Source: Lophius americanus
Lineage: Eukaryota; Chordata; Actinopteri; Lophiiformes; Lophiidae
Assembly: GCA_037951165.1 (NCBI GenBank)
Contig: JBBDHG010000026.1
Coordinates: 5,287,501 to 5,351,500, forward strand
Direction of reading: 5' to 3'
Length of the DNA stretch: 64,000 bases
Each line of letters starts with the position of its first letter. Position 1 is the first letter of the stretch. The notes under the pieces are model-generated. The model was not told the DNA's origin, made no database searches, and saw nothing but the letters and a program-made list of their open reading frames with translations. Positions 12,350 to 22,900 of this stretch are shown here, piece by piece. The translations under genes and the position numbers were made by a program.

Positions 12350-13160
12350 AAGATGCTGACCTGTATATTCTGCACACAACATATATTCCTGCCATAGACT
12401 GCTCTGCTCGTTTTGTTTGCTGGCTTAGCTTGTTAGCTTAGCCACGGGGTTGGTTATCCAATAAATTGTGGCTGAGGGTTAACCCTTTCATGACTTTGTG
12501 AGATGGCCTCTTTATTTTCCCATTGATAGTTATACTGTTTCTTAAAATGTGATGTTCGTGTTGGTAAATACAGGATAGTGGTGATGGATTTAGTTAACCA
12601 TATAATATATACAAAACATTTACATATCTGATGTATATACGTATAATATATTCATATATTTTATGTAAATATATATGTATGTGTAATGTATGTCTAGCCT
12701 ATATGATATAAATACATTCAGAAATATTGATCACATTTTAGAAAATATTGCTTGTATAGATATAATCATACTATTTGGTATTTATGTGTAATATTATTAT
12801 AGAAAATATAAAATGCTAATTCTACATTAATAAAATTATAGAGATCCATTTCCTGATAAATTAAAGCGATTTATGTTCAGAAATATCACTGAATATTTTT
12901 GCTTTAATTAAAATACAAATTAAATGAAATAATGGACGGGTTTCAGGATTTTTCAATGCTTTTTTATTTCTTTGGAATATTTTGAGTTATGTGCATTAGC
13001 ATACAGTGTGTACTTTTAAGTTTATGTGTTTCATTTCTTTAAAAGTTTTTCACCGAATGACTGGTGGTTTGATGACCCAAAATAAGAGGGTCAAAAACTA
13101 CAAGACTGGTAATTGAGGGGATTCCAGTTTTAACTCTTAGTTTTTTATCAGATCCCTTTC
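12350..13160. other. AT-rich spacer, nothing recognised
   Basis: 12590-12860 is very AT-rich with many ATATAT-like words. I see no gene or clear mobile element. Confidence 0.4.
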
Positions 13161-13169
13161 AAGTGGGGA

Positions 13170-13580
13170 AGCATGAAAAACACAAACAACTTGAGACTCT
13201 TTCTCCATTCATCTAATTTCTGCATGCTGCTAGTTTACACAGCCTCTACTTCCCCGTCTCCACCTAATCTTTGCAAATACATCAGCCTCATCTTTCATCA
13301 GCCTCAGCAGAGTCATCAGCCACCACAACCAGTATCCAGACTCCAGATGGGAGTTATTCCATGCAGCTGCTCAGGGGAGAGACCCTTCTATCACAACCTT
13401 TTTAGCAGAACCTATAACCTTAATTAACATTGCTGCTTTTTGTTCAGTCTTTTATATAGTTATTATTTTATTTTTTTATTGATGCTTTTATCTGCTTTTG
13501 CTTTGTAGCACTTTGAGATTTGATCCAAATGTAAAGTGCATTATAAATTAAATGTATTATTATCATTATTATTATTATTA
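13170..13580 (+). mobile_element. 3' end of a non-LTR retroelement
   Basis: The block ends with 'agcactttgagatttg' and 'aaagtgcattataaatt' followed by an ATT-rich run, a 3' tail typical of L2-related LINEs or SINEs that share it. The tail (13505-13560) is almost the same as the one at 21772-21835 inside gene A. No open reverse transcriptase frame remains. Confidence 0.6.
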
Positions 13581-15530
13581 ACCTGAGCGCTAACAACTTT
13601 TTAAAAGACTTATTATCACACACTATCTGTTGTAGTAAATCATTCGTCTTTCCTGTAGTCACTCTCTTTTTTGATTTAACTGTAACCATGGTGGACTGAA
13701 GACATAATGACTCTAATCCGACTCTGTGGCGATCCAGAGTTGTGGGTCAGAACATACTACTCTTTAAGTGTGTGACTGCATGAGATGGTGAACTGGATCT
13801 ACTTATTCATGACGAAAGGTAGTTGATAAACAAGGTTTGCATTGTTCCTGGCTGGGTATGTTATTGTGTGCGGTTTGACTGAAAATGTTATGTCTGACAG
13901 TAATTGTCAGCTTTTCAGATGAGGGAATGACGGTGGTTCATTATGACATGAACTGATGGGGGTGGGAATGTCCCTGGTAGAAAAAAACAGATGTTGATTC
14001 AAAACTCTCTGAAATGTAAGTCAACTAGAATAGTTGGAGATACTGTACCACCCTCTTTGGATCTCTGAGAATGCTGCCGTTACTCATTAATGTGTCTTTC
14101 TGCATTGCACAAATATATTTGAGGATTCGTACCTTGAAGGTCAAGATGGCTGCCGCTCAGTTGTCTGGGATTTCTTCACTTTTAACTTTAGGTTCCAAAC
14201 CTGCATTAAATAAATCGTCCTGTTCATGTTCCCATTCGGTATTAAAAAAATGAAGCCACATTTTTTTATGACTTTATGCAGCAGCGTTTATGAGCACACG
14301 TGTATCATGGCGAGGGATCAAGATACGCCATGCCACTGTGGTCAAGCCTTTAAAGTCATTAAAAATGCATTTTTGATTCATAACGAGCAACTTCCTATTA
14401 GGTATATATCATCCCTCCAAGAGACTTTTTTGTAGATCCTTTTGCTGTTTGATGCCTCTAGGTGAAACGGGGTCTGGGAGATGTTATTCCAGGTGGTGCT
14501 CTGGTGACATTTTGTTACGCCGTTTTACCGGGCCCCATTAGATACATATACTTCTCCTACAACTTAAGCTTCCAGCTTATTTAAGGAGGTTTTGAGAATG
14601 AAAAACCCCCCAAAAATGCAATTCAATTGGACAAATAATTTAAAAAAAAATGAGAGTATTACAATCGGTCCTCGCACACCCCCGTGCTCGGGGGGTAATG
14701 AGGGTTGCGTTTGCATGGAAACATCTGTTTGTGAGCACATATGAGCAGATATTTTTGTCCAAGGACTGACAGAGGGTTGGGTCACACAGATAAGTCTGCA
14801 GTAGCTCTCTATCTGAAATGTGGTTTTTCAAAACCCGTCTTAAGCACATGATCTTTTCAGCCTGAAACATTTTCTACTCCTTTGGAAAAAAGAAAACTTA
14901 ATTGCTTCCACAGCGGGGATATTTCATAAATGTTTTGTTTTTACGCCGTTTTTATGTTAAACAAAGTAAAATACTGCCCTCAGGGAATTTTGAAACAGCA
15001 TATGTGGTGAGATGATGAAACTTCTATGGAAGGGACTGAGGTCGATTGTGATTACAGGAGAATCATGGTTTGTACACCCCATCTCCAGCAATGGTTTCAT
15101 CATTCAAACATTTTTAAATGAGATTATTATAATAATTATAATATATATTTATAATAATAACACATTATCTGCTAAGACCTTTGTTTTTTAACATTACATA
15201 TTAGGAGTGGGGAACTTTTTTCAAGTTTGACCCCCAGCTCATGATTTCAGTAAATGTTGGAGTTTGATGCTTATGTAATGCTAGGGACACAGTGATGATT
15301 TCCTTGTAGGTTAAAGTAAACCTGTTTGATTTATAAAGAGTTTGTAGTGACGTCATCCTTCTATTCGGCCTCTCACTAAGGACCAGGTTTCCGTAAGGGA
15401 CTGGATCTTTGGGCCTGGACTGGAAAGTTCAGCCTTGAAGATTTGGACACGACATTACTCTACTACTACTACTGTTCTAAGTCCCCCGGTTAGTTACAAC
15501 AGTCTAGGAATGAACCACATGTTTGATATC
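13581..15530. other. No gene recognised
   Basis: Short unrelated ORFs only. ATT/TAA-rich runs occur near 15123-15170. No WxxW exon could be found here by eye on either strand. Confidence 0.4.
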
Positions 15531-15539
15531 AGATGCTAA

Positions 15540-16750
15540 ATGTTTTCATTCTTAAATTCATCCTTGTGAAAATGACTGTTTCAGACTCTATAGGAAATTA
15601 AAATCTTCCAAATGGAACAATTAACAAAAGCTGGACCAATCCTGGTGTCTTTTGAGTGATCTGGCAATTTGTGTTTCACAAGGCTGTGGCTTCATATCTA
15701 ACAGGTTATGAGAATGATACACAGAAATGGCTTAAGAAAACATTGCAGTATGCATGCCGGGCCAGTAGTTTATGGTTGAACTTTTTCTTATTCAGTCTAT
15801 TGTTGATCCTCCAGCAAACACCACAGATTAATATAAGAAGAATAAGAAGCATTAAATGCTTGCATACATGCTGGACTCTGTTGATCACAGTAAACGCTGC
15901 TGCGACTAAGTTGTTTGCCGGAGGATCGACAATAGACTGAATCTGTAACACAAACAAAATTCAATAGAATGCCTTTTTGAATATTACAATTTTTATTTGT
16001 GCCTATTTGTTGTTCTTTCTGCTAATGGCTGTTCGGCTGAAAACCTAATAGCCTTTCATAAAAGGGAAACAAATTCATCACAGTTTTTACAAGACTTGTC
16101 CTTTACCAGTTTGCATGGAAAGAGCATTCATTTCCAATTCATTTCCAATGAATTGAAAACTTGTTTTTTAAAAGTTTGCGCTTCTTCCGTTCAAACTTTT
16201 ATTCTCAACCTATCGTAAGCCGTTCGGTCAGAAACAGATAAAACCAAGTGTATGGTGTTATAATTCAGAGTGGCACTCCATATGATACCTGTGGTCACTG
16301 GTACTGAGTGTTGCTAATAAATTCCAGACTTTACTAGGGCTGTTCATGATGTTGTGGCAGATGCAGAACGGGGCATCAGGGACCTGCATGAAGATCATGG
16401 AATGAAAGACTTTAGAAGATTGCAGTAATGGACTGTGTCCTGGTGTTCCTCCCACATTAAAAAGTCTGATGTGGGAGGAAAGAGGTTGTGTTTTGATGAT
16501 ACTTATCATAGCCATTGTTGAAACCTGACTCAATAGGGTTGTTATCACTGCGGTAACTCTATGACCTGACAAACCTGATTTGTTCGCCACTCCTCCTCCT
16601 ATTTGGGTCCCTCCCTTCTATGACATGAAAGTTGAGAGAGTATTAAATTCACTGATGTCCTTATAAATTTGTATAAACTGGGTGGTAATATAATGGGAAA
16701 AGATGGAAATGCAATGTTCAATTTACGATTTACCCAAACGTATTATATCC
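15540..16750 (+). repeat. Orphan copy of the tandem-unit 3' flank
   Basis: This block runs in the same order as 26930-28400, the flank after gene A: 'gtttcagactctat', 'gcatacatgctgg', 'gaaaacctaatagcc', 'ggggcatcagggacctgcat' and 'ataaatttgtataaact'. No WxxW exon precedes it. The simplest reading is that it is the 3' flank of the relic copy P1, its gene body lost or replaced by the LINE and other DNA. Confidence 0.7.
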
Positions 16751-18140
16751 ATGAAAACTCAGTAACGTTATTGAATCGTCATCGCCATCTATCTAGTATC
16801 AGCAGCTGCGCGATCAGGATTGTGGCACAAATATAACGCCTCTGGAGGAGTGGCCTCTGATCTTCTCTGTGTTCTCAAACAATAATTGTGGCACATGTTT
16901 GAGAGAAAAATAGTTGTAATATGTTTAGAATGTAACTTTTTAAATCCTGTTACTTAAGTTTGAGTTTAGGTTTTTGAATTAATCTTGGGTATAGACAATT
17001 AAGACATTTTTTGCATCTCAATTAATTCATTTTTAAAGGGTGCCAATAATTCACTGGCAGTGTAGGATTTTTCAAATAGAATTATCTCTGATTGCTTTCA
17101 TTTTTTTTCTGAAACTGTCTCACTATATTGTCAGTTCACATCATCTATCGTCCTCATCCATTTTTGTAACCGTAACGCTTTACATTACATTAACTAAACA
17201 TCCGTCAATCATTTCAGATACCTATTTACTTATCTCAAATCCTGAATCCTGGATCCTATTCTTGCTTCCTTCTGTGTGCTCAAGCTTCTTCTCACAGTAC
17301 CAAAATAAACACGTAAACTGCTGACTTTAAATTCATCGGATTAATCCGAGCATGAATAGAAAAACAAACGGCTTTGAATGTGTTGTCCCGGTGATGATAA
17401 TAGTTCTTGGGAAAGACTCTGTCACTCCAAGTTAGGAATGATTAGAATGATTATAACCATTTATTGAATATTCATCATGTTTATACCACATTTCACTAGT
17501 CTTATAAATATCCCATGTTCTTGCTTGAACAGGTGGTTTGGCATAGTCATGGGACAATGCTGGTGGCGTCCCGCTGCCATGTGTATCTCATGCTAGGTTT
17601 TCTTAAGTGAAACGAGCTGAGTAAACACAAGAAACAAGTTTTATTGGCCAAAATAAGTTCTCCAGCATGGATCCTACTGCATGGATCCTACTGTGGCCCG
17701 CTTCCCTCAGGTACCAAAACATTCAATACAGCTAAACAGGTGACACGAGGTAAATTGTAAGTGCAAATAAAAGCTTATAACAAATATAAACAGCTTTTTA
17801 TTTGTTAGCCCGGGTAATAAGAGCGCACCTTAGATGCAAAGAATGTTCTATTCAAAAAGTGTACCCATTTGGAATTAACAATATTGTATGGATTATACTG
17901 ACTGTATTTTTTAGAATAATTACAATAATTGCTTAAACATTCATTGTCTTTTCATTCCATATTGCTAAGCTAAAAAGATGATAGATTCTTGGTGGAATGA
18001 CCATGGCGTGCTACTATCACTATCGTGAAAAAATGTTAGAACCCCCAGCTTTTCAAATAAATTTTTTTTATTTATTACAAATTTGTATGTGAATTGCATG
18101 CAAACTTAAAATAAAACAACCTCAATAAAGTTCTCCAAAA
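16751..18140. other. Spacer upstream of gene A, nothing recognised
   Basis: AT-rich, with only short chance ORFs such as 17040-17324. A short direct repeat 'gcatggatcctact' occurs near 17668-17690. Confidence 0.4.
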
Positions 18141-18149
18141 CCGAATGGG

Positions 18150-18900
18150 TCTGTGTGAAATAGTATTTGGCCACTTGGTAACTATATCCCCAAAACTTCC
18201 AAACCGCTTTAATAACTGGTTCCAGTTGCACCAGTTCAGTCACGTCATTACTTCGATAGATTAGTTTCATCAGCAAGAATTTGGCTTTTAGGCCTCACCA
18301 GTTGTACACAATGCCAAAAAAGAATAGAGGCAAATTGAAATATGAGTTTTGGTTGGGTTCCAAAGCTATTTCTAAGGCTCCAAAACTCCACAGATCAACA
18401 GTGAGACACATTATCTACAAATATCTACAAAAGACCTAGAACGATAGTGAACCTTCACAGAGGGTGCCCGATTTCCAAAACTCTTCCAAGAGCATGATGA
18501 AGACTCTTTATAGAAGTCACAAAATATTGAAAGCAAACATCAAAGTCAATGTTTGTCTAATCTCATCAAATGTCGGAATTCAAGGATTCATGGTTCTTCA
18601 GACACTGAATTAAAATGGCTCAACGGGAGAGTGATGAGGTGAAAGCCACTGCTAACCCAGGAGGATGTTAAGGCATGGATTTTGCCACAAGACACCTTGA
18701 GGAGACTCTGAGCTTATGTGAAATTTTCCATGGACTGATGAGTGAAACGTTGAGGAGTGGGGGCCCATTACATGGGGTTTAAACCAAACACAGCCACAGA
18801 AAGAACATCAAACGTTTGGTCAAACATGGTGGTGGCAGTGTGATGTTGTGGAGATGCTTCTCTGCTTCATGGTCAGGATGACTCATCACAGTTGATGGAA
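18150..18900 (+). mobile_element. Tc1/mariner transposase relic
   Basis: Broken frames give peptides of the Tc1 transposase in order: a DNA-binding-like part near 18375-18440, then an FATRHL...FPWTDES-like stretch (about 18675-18750) and KHGGGSVMLWRCFSASWSG (about 18820-18880). The DDE catalytic core lies around WTDES, where the first catalytic Asp is expected. Stops and frameshifts interrupt it throughout, and the C-terminal third is missing. It sits just upstream of the gene A promoter. Confidence 0.75.
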
Positions 18901-19298
18901 ATATTAACTCTTATCTCTGTCTCAGATACTTCTACTGTAGTTTTAATGGGAACGTCTACTTCCTGCTTTTCCCCTTTTCCGGACATGATCTGGTTAGTGC
19001 GACACACTTTCAATATCTTTTCAGCGGTTTTACTGGTAAACAATGTGAAATACGTCAATCAAGCAATTATGATACATAATGTGCTTTTGCACTAAATGAG
19101 TAGGGGCTCCTGTCCGCCTTATGAAACATTATTTAATCGTTCAACATGTTTCTGTAAGGGGATAATCCTTGGCTAAAAGTTATTTCTAATATTTGATGTT
19201 ATGAATGGGGATCAACATTAAGGTGTGGCCCACACCTCATGATGCCACGACGCTTGACTGTTTATATAGGCTAGTAATTGGATATCTTCTGGTACTGT

Positions 19299-19305
19299 TT
19301 ATAAG
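19299..19305 (+). promoter_or_regulatory. TATA box of gene A
   Basis: TTATAAG, about 75 bp before the end of the first non-coding exon. The following sequence (GAGGATGCTCATTC...AGATCAACC...GCTGAGAC) aligns with the region after TATATAA at 29044 in gene B. Conservation between the copies supports a core promoter; transcription would start near 19330. Confidence 0.65.
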
Positions 19306-19329
19306 AAGGAGACGTGAGGGATGCTCATT

Positions 19330-19381
19330 CAGGCACAAAGGAGATCAACCAACAATCCTTTCCAGCTGAGACATTCTTAGG
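19330..19381 (+). other. Non-coding exon 1 of gene A
   Basis: From the inferred start site to the donor GTGAGC at 19382. The matching exon in gene B ends at 29154 with GTAAGA. The start is inferred from TATA spacing, not seen. Confidence 0.5.
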
Positions 19382-19627
19382 GTGAGCCTCTGTTATATTT
19401 GAAGGAAAAAGTAATTTCTGTATTGAATTCACGATTTATTTCTCCTTCACTTGTATGGATAAGGTCTATTATAATCTGAATAATGTGATGTTTTAAAAGA
19501 AAAGATACTTCAATTTTACAATTTTTTTTAGTTTTAAATTATTTATTAAATATTTAAAACTAAAAATAATTATTATTCTACTTGAGGACTCATTTTGCTG
19601 CAGACAATTATATAAACTCATGGCACT

Positions 19628-19860
19628 GCTGTAGCTCAGTGGGTAGAGCGGACGTTGCTCAATTGGATGATTTGGAGGTAGGCAGTTTGAGCCCCAGGAA
19701 GTGTGCATGCCTTAGTAGACGGGTCCTTGAGCAAGAACCTGCACCCAGCATGTCCCCTGGGCGCTTCAATGAGACTTCCAACTGCTCCCTCAGGGATGGG
19801 TCAAATACAAAGAAATGATTTGACTGTGTTTAAATAATAAAATAAATTATTATTAAAAAA
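19628..19860 (+). mobile_element. tRNA-derived SINE in intron 1 of gene A
   Basis: The head resembles a tRNA with an A box (GTAGCTCAGTGGGTAGAG) and a weak B box (AGTTTGAGCCC), followed by 'gggtccttgagcaag' body sequence and an AAATAAT-rich tail. It is not a functional tRNA: arms do not pair well and the body continues past the tRNA end. The same family lies antisense at 12120. Confidence 0.75.
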
Positions 19861-19906
19861 AACAACTATTTTTCCTCAGCTTTAAAAGTCCTTTTTACCT
19901 GACATC

Positions 19907-22900
19907 ATGATCAAACTGGTAAAGTATGACTTATTTTCCTTTTAGATTTGAAATTTTTCAATGTAGATTTGGACTTTTTCTGCACATTTAATATATAAAA
20001 TTTCGTGAATGTGACTTTTTTTTTCACTTAATAGTTGGGTGTTGCCATCATTGTAGGACTGTTTGCTAGTAGGTTCATCTTAATAGCAGAATAATAATTA
20101 TGATCATTAGTACTCAAATGTAAATATATAATTACAAACAGTAACAGCATATAACCTGTTTCCTTATTTTTCTCGACAGGAAGCCAACAGCAGCAGCGTG
20201 AGTATATGTTCTGAGTGAAGACAGTCAGTAGAACAATTATGTCTGAAGAGATTGTTTTTTGTGGTTCCATCTAAATAATGGAAAAGGTTACTATCATAAT
20301 TACTCTATAATTAAAATCAGTAGCAACATAAAACCTTTTTTCTTATTTCTCTCGACAGAAGTCCAACAGCAGCAGCGTGAGTATATGTTCTGAGTGAAGA
20401 CAGTCAGTAGAACAATTATGTCTGAAGAGATTGTTTTTTGTGGTTCCATCTAAATAATGGAAAAGGTAACTATCATAATTACTCTATAATTAAAAGCAGT
20501 AACCGCATAAAACCTTTTTTCTCATTTCTCTTGACAGAAGACCAACAGCAGCAGCGTGAGTATATGTTCTGAGTGAAGACAGTCAGTAGAACAATTATGT
20601 CTGAAGAGATTGTTTTTTGTGGTTCCATCTAAATAATGGAAAAGGTTACTATCATAATTACTCTATAATTAAAAGCAGTAACAGCATAAAACCTTTTTTC
20701 TCATTTCTCTCGACAGAAGACCAACAGCAGCAGCGTGAGTATATGTTCTGAGTGAAGACAGTCAGTAGAACAATTATGTCTGAAGAGATTGTTTTTTGTG
20801 GTTCCATCTAAATAATGGAAAAGGTTACTATCATAATTACTCTATAATTAAAATCAGTAGCAACATAAAACCTTTTTTCTTATTTCTCTCGACAGAAGTC
20901 CAACAGCAGCAGCGTGAGTATATGTTCTGAGTGAAGACAGTCGGTAGAACAACTTTGTCTGAAGAGATTGTTTTTTGTGGTTCCATCTAAATAATGGAAA
21001 AGGTAACTATCATAATTACTCTATAATTAAAAGCAGTAACAGCATAAAACCTTTTTTCTCATTTCTCTCGACAGAAGACCAACAGCAGCAGCGTGAGTAT
21101 ATGTTCTGAGTGAAGACAGTCAGTAGAACAATTATGTCTGAAGAGATTGTTTTTTGTGGTTCCATCTAAATAATGGAAAAGGTTACTATCATAATTACTC
21201 TATAATTAAAAGCAGTAACAGCATGAAACCTTTTTTCTCATTTCTCTCGACAGGAAGACAACGGCAGCAGCGTGAGTATATGTTCTGAGTGAAGACAGTC
21301 AGTAGAACAACTTTGTCTGAAGAGATTGTTTTTTGTGGTTCCATCTAAATAATGGAAAAGGTTACTATCATAATTACTCTATAATTAAAAGCAGTAACAG
21401 CATGAAACCTTTTTTCTCATTTCTCTCGACAGGAAGACAACGGCAGTGGCGTGAGTATATGTTCTGAGTGAAGACAGTCAGTAGAACAACTTTGTCTGAA
21501 GAGATTGTTTTTTGTGGTTCCATCTAAATAATGGAAAAGGCTACTTACTATCATAATTACTCTAAAACCAGACCTAAGCTGTCACAGCTGACGGTATAGT
21601 ATATATCCCCGAAAAGTTCCCAACATTTATACAAGCAATCCCCCTCATTGAACTCCCGAAATTAAAGTAATTACACAGTATTATTTTGTAAACCGGAGTC
21701 CTCTTAATTAGTGAAATATTGACTGTTAGAGTGAAATATGATATATACATATATATATATATATATATATTTTAGCACTTTGAGATTTGATCCAAATGTA
21801 AAGTGCATTATAAATTAAATGTATTATTATTATACAACACAGATATCCCTGAGCTGATTCCTATGTACCAACTCTGGAGTAAATCCGATTATCAGTCGGG
21901 ATGTTATGTCTTGAAAGCTGTTTTTTGTAAAAAAAGAGAACAAAAAATAAATTCCCTCTCCTGAGTTAAATAAGAACGTTTAGAGTAAAGTATATTAGAT
22001 GAGAGACTTTCTTATTTCTCTCACCAGTAATCAAAAAGGCTGCTGGTGATGTTGAATATTTTCGCTATGTAATTCCATCACTTGTTTGAAAAGAAATATG
22101 TGGGTTGCTTTGCTGCAACTCCATATCTTGGCTGCTTAGCGGGTCGCTTTACATTTGATATAATTATAGGAAGACTGTCAATATTAAAGGACAATGCAGT
22201 CATTATCTACTAAGCTTCATGCTGATAGGGTCAGGTGGAATTTCCTTGTTTCACGGACACCACAACATGAACTTTAAAGGGGATATGTTGTAAAATGTTA
22301 ACCTTTTCAGTGTTTCAAGTCGCCTATTTGGGTATCTGGTGGGCCTACTGATCCACTTACAGTTAAATTCATTAGCCCAGGTACCTTTTTTGTAATCCAA
22401 TAAATCTGCGTATCCGTATTTTAATGCGCCACAGTGTGTAGTATCTCATGGCTATTTGCTATTCACTCTGTGCCTTCACAAAAATACAATTAAAACTGTT
22501 AAAATTGACTCTTATTAATGTACTTACTTTGTTTAAAACAAAGTATTACAGCCATCAGACAGAATTTTTGGCAATCTGCTTACTTTTGAGAGAAACTCAC
22601 AATACTTACTTTTTTGTTTGCGTCAGTTTTGTAGAAACATGGCATCTGTATGAAATATTTATGTTCCTTTTACCTCAACTGCAGTCAGTGTTCATGAGCC
22701 GCGACCGTTCAAATGTTCAGTACTGTACAACAAAAACCATTCAGTTGCTCTCTAAAAAGGTGTAATATCCATTTTCTTTTTATTCCGTTCAGAACAGCAA
22801 TGTGAGGACACCTCAAATATCCGTAAGCAAATCACTCCTTTTGTTTTTGCGTTTTAATCACCTCTGCTTTTGTATCTTTTCCTGACACATGCGTTTCATG

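Noticed and set aside
12025..12382. Overlapping ORFs of 65-125 codons
   Set aside because: They overlie an antisense SINE, and the apparent His-rich peptide comes from its body.
19628..19700. Functional tRNA gene
   Set aside because: The A box is good, but the B box is poor, the arms do not pair, and a SINE body with an AAT-rich tail follows.
20100..21565. CRISPR-like regular array
   Set aside because: The period is regular, but the conserved part is the whole 179-bp unit, not a short repeat with unique spacers. The splice sites and coding phase explain it, and the genome is eukaryotic.
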